From a virus: DNA of 59,296 bases. The stretch lies in IMG/VR virus record IMGVR_UViG_3300036781_000418, positions 283,296 through 342,591 of that record. One strand, written 5' to 3'. Positions 41,038 through 49,785 of the stretch are shown here, piece by piece. The position numbers were made by a program, and so were the translations under genes. Position 1 is the stretch's first letter. Every line of letters begins with the position of its first letter. Under the pieces are notes generated by a model, which did no database searches, was not told the origin of the DNA, and worked only from the letters and a program-made list of their open reading frames with translations.

Positions 41038-41523
41038 ATGACACGGCCAAGCAATGAAAAGGTCCTCACGCGGATCTTCGCCGCCCTCAAGCAACAACAG
41101 GAGGCCAACGGCTTTGGGGTGATGTTGGTCTTGGGCGATACTGAGCAGGAGTCGTTCGCCTACACGGTCGGTCTTTACGACGCGTTGGGGTATGAGTTCA
41201 TCATGACGGGGGCCGCGACGATGGCCGCCAAGACGGTGTTCAGCTTGATCTGGACAACGGTCAGCAAATCAGATCGTCGTCCAGTCGTCGGCGGTGCTCG
41301 TGACGACATCATGAACCACCCCCTGAACGTGAACCTTCGCTTCTTCGCCGTGCCTGAGGAGTTGGCCTACGAGAACTACACCTTCCAAGTCGAGAACTGG
41401 CACGATAAACGGGTTCCAATCGTGCAGATCATGGTGCCGGACGACAATGACCGGTTCTTCGACGACGCAGGCTGCAACATTCCGCCTGAGCTTCACGTTC
41501 GACTGTTCCCTACGTTGAACTGA
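41038..41523 (+). CDS. DUF4262-like protein
   Basis: This 161-aa protein has the DUF4262 hallmark SFAYTVGLYDALGYEFIMTG and a middle HPLNVNLRFFAVPEELAYENY. Function of the family is unknown; members occur in many bacteria and phages. It is 11 bases from the previous gene. A 23-bp dispersed repeat follows the stop. Confidence 0.75.
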   Translation: MTRPSNEKVLTRIFAALKQQQEANGFGVMLVLGDTEQESFAYTVGLYDALGYEFIMTGAATMAAKTVFSLIWTTVSKSDRRPVVGGARDDIMNHPLNVNLRFFAVPEELAYENYTFQVENWHDKRVPIVQIMVPDDNDRFFDDAGCNIPPELHVRLFPTLN

Positions 41524-41529
41524 GGCGAC

Positions 41530-41552
41530 ACCGGTGCGGCCGAGGGCACACG
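41530..41552 (+). repeat. 23-bp dispersed repeat, copy B
   Basis: One mismatch from 12225-12247. It is preceded by GGCGACACCGGTGC, also seen at 51654. Confidence 0.7.
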
Positions 41553-41615
41553 TTCGTCCTTCGGCATATAGCACCTGATCACGTAGTTCAGGACGCCTCT
41601 GGCCCTTAGTGTTGG

Positions 41616-41621
41616 TATGAT
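41616..41621 (+). promoter_or_regulatory. -10-like element TATGAT
   Basis: GGTATGATTTG lies 29 bases before ATG 41650. Confidence 0.35.
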
Positions 41622-41649
41622 TTGAGTACCATTCACTAAGGGCCTTTTC

Positions 41650-42114
41650 ATGTCCGGATACAACAACCCGATCCCCGTCGTCGTGGCGCTCATCCCCACG
41701 ATGACACAACTCATTCCCCTCAACGGCCAACCCAACTTGAAGTTCGGCTACGTGGCCCAAGTCCGCGCGATCGAGCCGGGCCTCGGTGGCGTCTGTCTGC
41801 CCTCGGGCTACATCAACGAGGGTGAGACCGCCGAGATCGCCTGCTCCCGTGAAGTCAAGGAAGAGATGGGGCTTGACATTCCGTCGGAAGAGTGGTCGAC
41901 CATCTGCACGCGCATCACCCCGCAGAACCGCCTGCTGATCTTCTTGACGTACGTCGGCGAGACGTACATGCAGATGGACTTCAAGGACCTGCCGCCGCAC
42001 GTGCCCAACGACGAGGTCTCGGCCCGCGTGATGGTCGACGAGACCGACGAGCTGGTCTTCCCGCTGCACCAAGAGGTCGTGCGTCTGATCTTGAACGCCC
42101 TCCACGGCAATTAA
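41650..42114 (+). CDS. Nudix hydrolase
   Basis: This 154-aa protein has a full Nudix box GYINEGE...REVKEEMGLD at about residues 57-79. SGYNNPIPVVVALIPT at the start and DFKDLPPHVPNDEV later are like NUDIX pyrophosphatases acting on nucleotide sugars or mRNA caps. It ends just before a strong terminator and upstream of the sugar-isomerase gene. The substrate is unknown; an NDP-sugar would fit its neighbours, but that is inference. Confidence 0.87.
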   Translation: MSGYNNPIPVVVALIPTMTQLIPLNGQPNLKFGYVAQVRAIEPGLGGVCLPSGYINEGETAEIACSREVKEEMGLDIPSEEWSTICTRITPQNRLLIFLTYVGETYMQMDFKDLPPHVPNDEVSARVMVDETDELVFPLHQEVVRLILNALHGN

Positions 42115-42125
42115 GGTGACCCACG

Positions 42126-42151
42126 CTGCGGTTCCGGTGAACCGCAGTTTT
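42126..42151 (+). terminator. Factor-independent terminator
   Basis: A perfect stem CTGCGGTTC/GAACCGCAG, loop CGGT, is followed by TTTT. Confidence 0.9.
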
Positions 42152-42176
42152 GTGTGCGCAGGGTTACTGGTCGGTT

Positions 42177-42182
42177 ACAATG
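42177..42182 (+). promoter_or_regulatory. -10-like element TACAAT
   Basis: GGTTACAATGG lies 28 bases before ATG 42210, after the terminator. It begins the sugar-metabolism unit. Confidence 0.4.
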
Positions 42183-42209
42183 GTGGCATCACCGTTTGAT
42201 GGAGACCCC

Positions 42210-43025
42210 ATGTCCGAGAAAAGCCAACTAGTCGCCCGCCAGTACTCCATAATGCTGGCCAACGACAACATCACCAAGCAGATCGCCGCCCTGCAGAACC
42301 TCTACAAGGTGTTGGTGGATCCGGTCTACACGGAGATCGTTGACCTCCTTACCAAGGTCGCGCAGACCCAGTACCTGCGCCGCATCATCTTGACGGGCGT
42401 CGGCAAGAACGCCAACATCGCCACCAAGATCGCGGAGACGATGGCCAGCCTCGGCATCCCCGCCTTCTACTTGAACACCGCCCACACGGGGCACGGTGAC
42501 TACGGCTTCATCGGCCACAACGACGTGATCGTTCACATCTCCCGTTCGGGCACAACCCGTGAGATGCTCGAGACGGCGGCCCACACCAAGCTAATCCGCC
42601 CAAACGTCAAACAGGTCCTCATCCACTGCAAGCCCACGAAGCCGGTCTGCGAGCACATGGATCTTGAGCTGTGCCTTGGCAAGGTCGAGGAGGGTGACGA
42701 GCACGGCCTCGCACCGACGACCTCAACCACCGCCTTGCTCTGCGCGTTGGACTGCATCTCAATTCAAGTGTCCCACAACGTCGGCTTCGAGCGGATGGAC
42801 TTCTTGAAGCTGCACCCGGACGGCGCGCTTGGCGACATGCTAAAGGCCGAGACGATGCAGACGCCGAGTAAGTTCAACTCGGACTTGTCGCTTGGCGAGC
42901 TGCCAATGAAGAACCAGGTGGAGTACCTTCAAGCCGTCGACGACAACGTGGAGGCCGACGCGCTCATCATGGCCGTCGGTCGAGCCGCCCTGGACCTCCC
43001 ACAACCTGGTATGGAGCACGTGTAA
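42210..43025 (+). CDS. KpsF/GutQ-like sugar-phosphate isomerase (SIS domain)
   Basis: This 271-aa protein has SIS-domain landmarks of arabinose-5-phosphate isomerases: RRIILTGVGKNANIATKIAETMASLGIPAFYLNT, HGDYGFIGHNDVIVHISRSGTT, the signature APTTSTTALLCALD and FLKLHPDGALGDML. The CBS domains of long KpsF are absent, as in short forms. It would interconvert ribulose-5-phosphate and arabinose-5-phosphate. T4-like RB69 carries such a gene for arabinosylated DNA. The next gene starts 3 bases on. KpsF activity is inferred from motifs. Confidence 0.85.
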   Translation: MSEKSQLVARQYSIMLANDNITKQIAALQNLYKVLVDPVYTEIVDLLTKVAQTQYLRRIILTGVGKNANIATKIAETMASLGIPAFYLNTAHTGHGDYGFIGHNDVIVHISRSGTTREMLETAAHTKLIRPNVKQVLIHCKPTKPVCEHMDLELCLGKVEEGDEHGLAPTTSTTALLCALDCISIQVSHNVGFERMDFLKLHPDGALGDMLKAETMQTPSKFNSDLSLGELPMKNQVEYLQAVDDNVEADALIMAVGRAALDLPQPGMEHV

Positions 43026-43028
43026 ACC

Positions 43029-44642
43029 ATGCACCTCGTAATTCTCGCGTCTGGGCTTGGTTCACGCCTCGCGCCGCTGACCAACCACATTCCAAAGTTC
43101 CTCGTCAACATTGGCAAGGAGACGGGACTCACTGAGCAGATCCGGTACTGGAAGCAGTACTACCCCGAGTCCATCACGCTGGTCGTGCACTCGGCCTACG
43201 AGGAACTCGTGAGGTCCTACTATCAGCTGTACTTCAGCAAGGACGAGCAGCTCGAGGTGCTGGCTGAAAACGGCGAAGACTTCGTGCCGACTCCACTGCA
43301 CATCAAGACGGTCGACGAGGCGCTGGGTTCCGCCCACGCCATCATGAACTCGTGTGAGCACCTTGACGGCGTGGACAACGTGATGATCAGCTGGTGCGAC
43401 ATCCTGCCAGGTGAGCAGATCAACTACGACAACCTGCAGACGTTCACGGGCGATCCAACGGTCTTCACCAACTACGACTACCCCAACCGCTATGGCTTGG
43501 TTCCAAGTGGGCACGCGTTCGCGCCTCAGCCTGTGACGCACGGTGGCGGTGTGGTTGGGTTGTACTTCGTGCCGCACTTCAAGCTGGTGCCCTTCACCGA
43601 CGGCCAAGACTTCGTCGACGTGATCACCAAGTACTCCACCACTGGCACCGTTGGAGAACAGCGGTTGAGCAGCGTCGTGGACTGGGGCGACAAGCCAAAG
43701 CTGGAGCACACCCGCTCCACGGCTGACAAGGCCCGCTCGTTCAACGCCGTTGAGTTCCACGGCGACCTCGTGAAGAAGTACGCGTTGAACGAGCAAGGCC
43801 GTCCACTGATCAAGCGTGAGATCGCCTGGTACGACGCGCTGACTCAGCTCAACTCGAAGGTCAACCGCCCCAAGACATGGCTGGCCGACGACAGCTTCGT
43901 CATGTCGAAGGTCAAGCACGGCGTGATGATCTGGGAACACTGGCCGATGCTGGACGAGATCGGTCGGGCCGAGGTGCTGACGCAGGTCCTTGACCAACTT
44001 GACCTGCTCCACGCCTGCACCGTGCAGGCGACCAAGGAGGTCGTGCAGCGTGACGTGAAGGTCGAGGCGTTCGACAAGCTGCGCGCCCGGTACGACGAGA
44101 TCAAAGAGGTGGTAGACTCCTTTGGTAAGGTCGACCGTGTGAACGGCTACCACATCGGTGACGTCGATCCGATTGAGCTGATCACATGGACCGCCACCGA
44201 GTTGATGAAGCACTACGAGGACGTCGACACGTACTCCATCATCCACGGTGACCTGCAGTTCTCGAACAGCATGATCAGCCCAGCCAGTCATGAGGTGACG
44301 TTCATCGACCCACGCGGCTACTTCGGCAAGACGGAGCTCTACGGCCTGCCTGACTACGACAAGGCCAAGCTGCTCTACGCGCTGTCGGGCTACGACCAGT
44401 TCAACTACAGCCATGACTTCCACCTGAAGCGACTGGGCAATGGTGAGATTTGGTTTGACCTGCCACGACCTGATCTGCGCGGCTGTGAGCAGATCATCAA
44501 GGAGCGGTTCGACAACGTGCAAACGCTCTGGCTGGCGATCATCTGGCAGGGGTTGGCGCAGTACATCAAGAACGACCCCGTGAAGTCCGTGGCCGCTCAC
44601 TATCATGGACTTTCTCTGATGCACAAACTCCGTGTCGGTTGA
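43029..44642 (+). CDS. Nucleotidyltransferase-sugar kinase fusion
   Basis: This 537-aa two-domain protein has a first half of sugar-1-phosphate nucleotidyltransferase: LVILASGLGSRLAPLTNHIPKFLVNI (GxGxRxxPxTxxxPK), then VDEALGSAHAIMNS and ISWCDILPG. The second half is APH/choline-kinase-like, with YSIIHGDLQFSNSMI (HGDxxxxN) and EVTFIDPRGYFG (metal DPR). It could phosphorylate a sugar and then make an NDP-sugar. With the isomerase 3 bases upstream it likely supplies the donor for the glycosyltransferase at 32408. The sugar identity is inferred. Confidence 0.8.
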   Translation: MHLVILASGLGSRLAPLTNHIPKFLVNIGKETGLTEQIRYWKQYYPESITLVVHSAYEELVRSYYQLYFSKDEQLEVLAENGEDFVPTPLHIKTVDEALGSAHAIMNSCEHLDGVDNVMISWCDILPGEQINYDNLQTFTGDPTVFTNYDYPNRYGLVPSGHAFAPQPVTHGGGVVGLYFVPHFKLVPFTDGQDFVDVITKYSTTGTVGEQRLSSVVDWGDKPKLEHTRSTADKARSFNAVEFHGDLVKKYALNEQGRPLIKREIAWYDALTQLNSKVNRPKTWLADDSFVMSKVKHGVMIWEHWPMLDEIGRAEVLTQVLDQLDLLHACTVQATKEVVQRDVKVEAFDKLRARYDEIKEVVDSFGKVDRVNGYHIGDVDPIELITWTATELMKHYEDVDTYSIIHGDLQFSNSMISPASHEVTFIDPRGYFGKTELYGLPDYDKAKLLYALSGYDQFNYSHDFHLKRLGNGEIWFDLPRPDLRGCEQIIKERFDNVQTLWLAIIWQGLAQYIKNDPVKSVAAHYHGLSLMHKLRVG

Positions 44643-44671
44643 CCCTACGTCCTCTGCTAGACCTGAATCGT

Positions 44672-44677
44672 TACAAT
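44672..44677 (+). promoter_or_regulatory. -10-like element TACAAT
   Basis: CGTTACAATTG lies in the 98-base gap before ATG 44741. TATAGT at about 44708 is a second candidate. Confidence 0.3.
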
Positions 44678-44740
44678 TGAGTTCAACCTGTTTTCTCGGG
44701 TGGTGTTATAGTTAGCCTATGCACTAATCCGAGGAAACTC

Positions 44741-45034
44741 ATGAAGCTGAATCTAATCAAGAAAGAAGCGAAGCTGATTCCCATAGGCAAGCAAGGTAAG
44801 ACCAAGACTGAAGACGTCTACACGTACGAGTCTGAGGACAAGGCTGTGAAGCTAACCTTCCATGCCAGCCCAACGAATGCGTGGAACTGGACCATGGTGC
44901 GGGACGATGGTGCTTCTAACTCGCTGGGTATGCGCCGCCGCCATGCGATTATTTGTGCATTCATAGAAGCCATATCCGGCACCAACAAGCCGTGGGACGA
45001 CGTGATCAAGGTATTGGTGATCGGGTATTGGTGA
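44741..45034 (+). CDS. Small hypothetical protein
   Basis: This 97-aa protein starts KLNLIKKEAKLIPIGKQGKTK, then VKLTFHASPTNAWNWTMVRDD. It is beta-rich and basic. A GAGGAAACTC ribosome site is clear. No family is recognised. It lacks a protease-type site and so does not belong with the packaged set. Confidence 0.55.
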   Translation: MKLNLIKKEAKLIPIGKQGKTKTEDVYTYESEDKAVKLTFHASPTNAWNWTMVRDDGASNSLGMRRRHAIICAFIEAISGTNKPWDDVIKVLVIGYW

Positions 45035-45038
45035 TCGA

Positions 45039-45518
45039 ATGAGCAAAATTCTCTATGTCGAGACAGCCGTCCAGCAGGCCGCACTCGTCGACATTCTCAT
45101 TCCGGCCATCATCAGCGGTTTCTGGTCAACCCATCGACCAGCGGGACATGGTGATGTTTTTAAGGACGTGGCCGTACTCTTGACCACGGATGGTCAGCTC
45201 GGTCCAGTTGGGTTTGAAGGTCGTCGAAACTACGACTTCAAGAACCTTGACTTTAGGTATGAGCATGAGAAAGTACTCCTTGCACTTCTTGAGTCACATG
45301 GTTTGGCGCCCAAGATGAGTGTCCTCAACAAGCTCCTTGTGGAGCTTGGGATAATCGTTAACAGTCGGAAGAAGAGTGTCACCGATACCCCAATCAAAAT
45401 TTACCGAGGCAACCATTGTCTTGGTACCATCACCACTGAGCCACGACGCGTCGCCTTGCGTCGACACGATGCTCGGCATGTCGTTCTCATACCGATTAAG
45501 CCAAATGGGAATGAATAG
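45039..45518 (+). CDS. Hypothetical protein
   Basis: This 159-aa protein (ILYVETAVQQAALVDILIPAIISGFW, then HEKVLLALLESHGLAPKMSV) is of no recognised family. Codon use seems less biased than in the neighbours in its second half. It overlaps the next gene. Confidence 0.5.
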   Translation: MSKILYVETAVQQAALVDILIPAIISGFWSTHRPAGHGDVFKDVAVLLTTDGQLGPVGFEGRRNYDFKNLDFRYEHEKVLLALLESHGLAPKMSVLNKLLVELGIIVNSRKKSVTDTPIKIYRGNHCLGTITTEPRRVALRRHDARHVVLIPIKPNGNE

Positions 45519-45882
45519 TCCTACACGGCCCAACGCTGACCTCATCACACGAGGGTTGCAAAAGCGTGCGGCACAGGCATCTGACCAAGTTTCGCACTAC
45601 ATCGATCTCCTAAAGATCTCGCCGTACGCGGCCGCTCATGGAATGGACGCGCTCCTTCAGGCGGCCGCCACCGTGGAGGTGTGCAACACCGTGCTCATGG
45701 CCATGCACGCGAACCACCACCTCGCGGAGACTCTGGACTTCTCACACCTGATCGACTTGGCCGCTCGCAAGCTGCAGGGCGAAGCGGTCAGCGACCCCTG
45801 TCAACTTTCCCTCCACGTCCACGTGGTCCGGCTGTTCATGGACCTCCGCGACGAACTTGACTCCCACCTGAAAGGAACTTGA
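45505..45882 (+). CDS. Hypothetical protein
   Basis: This 125-aa helical protein (ADLITRGLQKRAAQASDQVSHYIDLLKIS, MAMHANHHLAETLDFSHLID) starts at ATG 45505 or 45511, overlapping the stop of its neighbour. No family is recognised. Confidence 0.5.
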   Translation: MGMNSPTRPNADLITRGLQKRAAQASDQVSHYIDLLKISPYAAAHGMDALLQAAATVEVCNTVLMAMHANHHLAETLDFSHLIDLAARKLQGEAVSDPCQLSLHVHVVRLFMDLRDELDSHLKGT

Positions 45883-45883
45883 G

Positions 45884-46057
45884 ATGTTTGGATCACACGC
45901 TCTTGGTGAAGTTGTTGGCATGGAGCGGGCCATTAAGCTCGCGAAGGCCCTGATGGCGGACTGTGACTCGGAGCATGAGAAGCTCACGATGCAGATTCTG
46001 ATCACGCGCCTGGAGGCTGAGCTCGCGAAGATCAAGGCGGACAACGTCATCATCTGA
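45884..46057 (+). CDS. Small helical protein (57 aa)
   Basis: ATG 45884 follows AAAGGAACTTGAG. It encodes GSHALGEVVGMERAIKLAKA and ends LEAELAKIKADNVII, a short helical protein. It lies one base after the previous stop and before a hairpin. Confidence 0.55.
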   Translation: MFGSHALGEVVGMERAIKLAKALMADCDSEHEKLTMQILITRLEAELAKIKADNVII

Positions 46058-46073
46058 ACCCGACCTAATCCAA

Positions 46074-46099
46074 CACCTGGGACCACAAGGTCCCAGGTG
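46074..46099 (+). terminator. Strong hairpin
   Basis: The stem CACCTGGGACC/GGTCCCAGGTG (11 bp) with loop ACAA has no T-run after it. Confidence 0.65.
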
Positions 46100-46137
46100 G
46101 GGGTGCGTGGATAAGTGCCTACTCACTAAAATGATGC

Positions 46138-46143
46138 TACAAT
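46138..46143 (+). promoter_or_regulatory. -10-like element TACAAT
   Basis: GCTACAATGTT ends 3 bases before ATG 46147, which would make that message leaderless or place the true start further on. Confidence 0.35.
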
Positions 46144-46146
46144 GTT

Positions 46147-46443
46147 ATGAAGGTAGCTATGCACAAAGTGAGACCGGTCCAAATCCTCTATGTGTTGGAG
46201 TGCACGGAGTATGAGCGTGGTTGGGATTCAAAGAACGACGGGTACGTGCTGTTCATCGATCAGGCGGAAGCCACACGTTGGGCGACCACACAGCTTGGTG
46301 ATCGCAGTGGCGCGGTGCCGGACTACTACGTGAACTACACTGAGCGCGGATTTGAGGAAGCAGGTCCCCGCACGATGGCCCGCATTGAGGCAAGCCCCGA
46401 GGGCCGGATCTACATAGATCGTCTCTCTGAGATGTCCCAATAA
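46147..46443 (+). CDS. Small hypothetical protein
   Basis: This 98-aa protein (RPVQILYVLECTEYERGWDSKNDGYVLFIDQAEATRWAT) looks like a small alpha/beta protein. No family is recognised. ATG 46159 is an alternative start if the message begins after the -10 element. Confidence 0.55.
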   Translation: MKVAMHKVRPVQILYVLECTEYERGWDSKNDGYVLFIDQAEATRWATTQLGDRSGAVPDYYVNYTERGFEEAGPRTMARIEASPEGRIYIDRLSEMSQ

Positions 46444-46458
46444 CTTTCAAGTTTTCAA

Positions 46459-48396
46459 ATGTCAAAATCAGTAGCACAAACCTACCAGAAGCTCGACGAC
46501 ATCGAGCACGTCCGCCTACGAACAGGCATGTACGCCGGTTCCGTCGAACCAACCGCCAAGGAGCAATGGTTCTACAACCTTGAAACTGGCAAGATGGAGA
46601 AGGCCCTCCTTACCACCATCCCCGCGTTCGTGAAGATCTTTTCGGAGATTCTCGACAACGCCATCGACGAAGGTCGGCGCGCCCCCAGCGTACTCGATAC
46701 CATCAAGGTGACCTTTGACCAGGGGACTGGCGAGATCACGGTGTGGGACAATGGCCGCGGCATTCCAGTGGTGATCCACCCCGAAGAAAAGGTGTACGTC
46801 GCCGAGATGATCTTCTCCAACTTGCGGTCTGGCTCGAACTTCAACGACGACGAAGACCAGCAGTTGATCGGCACCAACGGCGTCGGCTCCACCCTCACCA
46901 ACATCCTCTCGACCGAGTTCAACGTCGAGTCGTGTGACGGCAAGAAGATGCTGCGTCAGACCTTCAGCGAGGGCATGCGCGAGCGCACCACGCCGAAGAT
47001 CACCACGAACAGCCGCAACCACACCGAGATTCGCTTCACGCCCGACTACGCGTTCTTCAAGCTTGAAGGCCTGGACGACGACCACGTGCGCCGAATGACC
47101 AAGAAGGTCGTGGACGCCACCGCGTGCAACCCTGGGATCAAGTTCTTCGTCAATGGTGAGCGCATCAACGTGAAGAACTTTGGTGACTACGTGGCCCTCT
47201 ATGACGCCGAGCACGTGTACGACGACACCACCGACTGGAAGGTCGGCATCTCGTACTCCGACAGCGAGTTCGAGCAGATCAGCTTCGTCAACTCAGTTGA
47301 GACGTTCGAGGGTGGCACGCACGTCTGGTACGTGATGGATCAGATCACCGCCGAACTCCGTGAGTACATCAAGAAGAAGTACAAGGAGGACGTCAAGCCT
47401 GGTGACATTCGCGCCCACATGCGTGTGTACATCTCAGGCAACGTCAACCGTCCGAAGTTCTCCTCACAGACGAAGGAGAACATGATCTCGCTGCCTGGGT
47501 CGTACCAGACCACGTGGGCCGTCCCCGAGGCGTTCATTCGCAAGCTCATCAAGTCGCCCATCATCAACTCGGTGATGGACCTTGTGAAGGCCAAGAACAT
47601 GGCCGCCGAGCTGAAAGAGCTCCGTGAGAACTCCAAGAACTTGGCGAAGAAGTCGCCAAAGGCGGTGGACAAGTTCACTGACGCCGTCGCCAAGTCGGAC
47701 CGCCACCTCTGCGAGTGCTACTTCACGGAAGGTGACTCAGCACGTGCGTCCATCCAGTCGGCCCGCGGCAAGAACCAACACATCGGCTCCTACTCACTAC
47801 GTGGTAAGCCGAAGAACGTCTTCGAAGAGGAACCAAAGAACATCATCGCCCCACGTAAGAACAAGAAGACCGGTGAGGCGACGGGCGAGCTCCCAGAGCT
47901 GGCCAACGTGATGCTCATCCTTGGTCTGGAGTTCGGTGTGAAGGTAACATCCGTCCACCAACTCCGCTTCGGTAAGATCGTGATTCTGTCCGACCAAGAC
48001 TTGGATGGCTTCCACATCACTGGCCTGCTGCTCGCCTTCTTCGCCAAGTTCTGGCCGGAGTTGTTCGAACTCGGCATCATCTACCGGATGAACACCCCGT
48101 TGTTCATCGCGACCGTTGGCAAGAGCGACACGTACGAGTTCTTCACTGAGGAAGAGTACGCCGCTTGGGCGAAGACCGCACCCAAGCACAAGGCTGACTA
48201 CTACAAGGGACTGGGTGGCTTCGACACCGACGTCTTCGAAGGCTTCATCAACAACCGTCAGAACTACCTGACGCAGTTCGCGCCCCTCACGGCGTCCGAC
48301 CTGGAGTTGATCGAGATGGCCTTCGGTAAGACCGAGCAAGAAGCACGCAAGGAGTGGCTGGAAGACGTCCGCTACTTCGACTCCATCGACGCCTGA
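46459..48396 (+). CDS. Type II DNA topoisomerase, large (ATPase/TOPRIM) subunit
   Basis: This 645-aa protein is like the T4 gp39/gp60 combination and GyrB/ParE. The GHKL ATPase has IFSEILDNAIDEG and VWDNGRGIPV; the transducer carries the conserved QTKENM loop. The TOPRIM domain has CYFTEGDSARAS with the catalytic Glu and SDQDLDGFHI with metal-binding Asp. Unlike T4 the large subunit is one unbroken gene. It pairs with the subunit at 48448 to relieve supercoils in replication. Confidence 0.95.
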   Translation: MSKSVAQTYQKLDDIEHVRLRTGMYAGSVEPTAKEQWFYNLETGKMEKALLTTIPAFVKIFSEILDNAIDEGRRAPSVLDTIKVTFDQGTGEITVWDNGRGIPVVIHPEEKVYVAEMIFSNLRSGSNFNDDEDQQLIGTNGVGSTLTNILSTEFNVESCDGKKMLRQTFSEGMRERTTPKITTNSRNHTEIRFTPDYAFFKLEGLDDDHVRRMTKKVVDATACNPGIKFFVNGERINVKNFGDYVALYDAEHVYDDTTDWKVGISYSDSEFEQISFVNSVETFEGGTHVWYVMDQITAELREYIKKKYKEDVKPGDIRAHMRVYISGNVNRPKFSSQTKENMISLPGSYQTTWAVPEAFIRKLIKSPIINSVMDLVKAKNMAAELKELRENSKNLAKKSPKAVDKFTDAVAKSDRHLCECYFTEGDSARASIQSARGKNQHIGSYSLRGKPKNVFEEEPKNIIAPRKNKKTGEATGELPELANVMLILGLEFGVKVTSVHQLRFGKIVILSDQDLDGFHITGLLLAFFAKFWPELFELGIIYRMNTPLFIATVGKSDTYEFFTEEEYAAWAKTAPKHKADYYKGLGGFDTDVFEGFINNRQNYLTQFAPLTASDLELIEMAFGKTEQEARKEWLEDVRYFDSIDA

Positions 48397-48447
48397 CCCG
48401 CGTACCTGGATGTCACCCAACAACACTGAATGATAGAGTAGCAACCA

Positions 48448-49785
48448 ATGGCAAAACCTTCACAGATGTCCGTCACGGACTTCATCAACACCAAGCTCAA
48501 GCTGTACTCAGCTCAGTCCAACGTGCGCGGCATTCCGTTCACCGGTGACGGGTTCAAGGAAGCCCACCGCAAGGCGGTCTGGGGTATCCTCAGCCGAGGC
48601 GAGCACGCCGACTTCGAGTCGGTTGAACGTATCTCGGCCGCAGCCGCCGTGTCGACCGACTACCACCATGGCATCGGCTCCCTGCAAGGCACGATGTCCG
48701 TGCTGGCGCAGGACTTTCCCAACACCAACAACCTACCGCTGTTCCTTGGCAAGGGCCAGTTCGGCAGCCGCATCAACGCCAAGCCGTCCGCGGCTCGGTA
48801 CGTGAAGATCAAGCTGGCACCGATGTTCCGACAGATCTTCAACAAGGCCGACGACCTCATCCTCGAGTACAACCTCTCGAACGGCATGAAGGTCGAACCG
48901 AAGTACTTCATCCCCATCATCCCCATCACGCTCGTCAACGGCGCGCAGGGCATGGGCACTGGCCACTCCACCGACATCTGCCTTTACAACCCAGTTGAAG
49001 TGCGCAAGATGATCCTTGACATGCTGAACGGCAAGCAAGTCGAGCAGCACACCCTCACCCCACACTGGAAGGGCTACAGCGGTGAAGTTGGTCGTGACGA
49101 GGAGACTGGTCAGGTGACAACCACCGGCTCGTACGAGGTCAAGCGTGGTCGCACGCTGACGATCAAGATCACCGAGCTGCCGGTGTGGACCACGGGCGAG
49201 GCCTACAACTCCTTCCTCAAGGAGCTTATCGAGAAGGACAAGATCATCGGCTACGATGATCAGACCGACAAGAACGGCTTCGACTACACGGTGCAGGTCC
49301 CTAAGGACTTCGACGTCAGCGACGACAACATCAAGAAGTTCTTCCGCCTGATCGGCCGCACGACGGAGAACCTTACGGTATGGGACGGTGAAGGCAAGCT
49401 CGTTCGGTACGACTCGATCGAGGACATGCTCGTTGAGTGGGTGAACTGGCGGTTGGACCGCTACGAAGACCGTCGCCTGGCCCTCATCAAGAAGACCGCC
49501 GACGACATCGTCTGGGCGAACATGAAGGTGCGGTTCATCCGCTACTACCTCGCCAACACGAAGTACTTCCGTGACACCCCCAACAAGGAGCTGGCCGTCA
49601 CTCTCGTCAGTGAAGGCTTCGTCCGTCACGACGAGCTGCTTGGCATGCCGATGCGCAACCTCACGCACGACAAGATCAAAGAGCTTGAGCAGGACATTGA
49701 AGATCTGAAGGTGGAGAAGGCGGCCTACGAGGCCACTGACAACGCCACCATGTTTACCACTGAACTGAAAGCACTGAAGCTATGA
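48448..49785 (+). CDS. Type II DNA topoisomerase, medium (cleavage) subunit
   Basis: This 445-aa homologue of T4 gp52, GyrA and ParC has MSVTDFINTKLKLYSAQSNVRGIPF, the winged-helix part DGFKEAHRKAVWG, HGIGSLQGTM and QFGSRINAKPSAARYVKI. Tyr118 is the likely DNA-linking residue, with Arg before it. IIPITLVNGAQGMGTGHS is the typical tower core. The GyrA C-terminal pinwheel is absent, as in T4 gp52, so it should relax rather than supercoil. A TAGAGT element lies 8 bases before ATG. Confidence 0.95.
   Translation: MAKPSQMSVTDFINTKLKLYSAQSNVRGIPFTGDGFKEAHRKAVWGILSRGEHADFESVERISAAAAVSTDYHHGIGSLQGTMSVLAQDFPNTNNLPLFLGKGQFGSRINAKPSAARYVKIKLAPMFRQIFNKADDLILEYNLSNGMKVEPKYFIPIIPITLVNGAQGMGTGHSTDICLYNPVEVRKMILDMLNGKQVEQHTLTPHWKGYSGEVGRDEETGQVTTTGSYEVKRGRTLTIKITELPVWTTGEAYNSFLKELIEKDKIIGYDDQTDKNGFDYTVQVPKDFDVSDDNIKKFFRLIGRTTENLTVWDGEGKLVRYDSIEDMLVEWVNWRLDRYEDRRLALIKKTADDIVWANMKVRFIRYYLANTKYFRDTPNKELAVTLVSEGFVRHDELLGMPMRNLTHDKIKELEQDIEDLKVEKAAYEATDNATMFTTELKALKL

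Noticed and set aside
43062-44624. 520-codon antisense frame across the nucleotidyltransferase-kinase fusion
   Set aside because: It is a shadow of a gene with clear catalytic motifs on the + strand.
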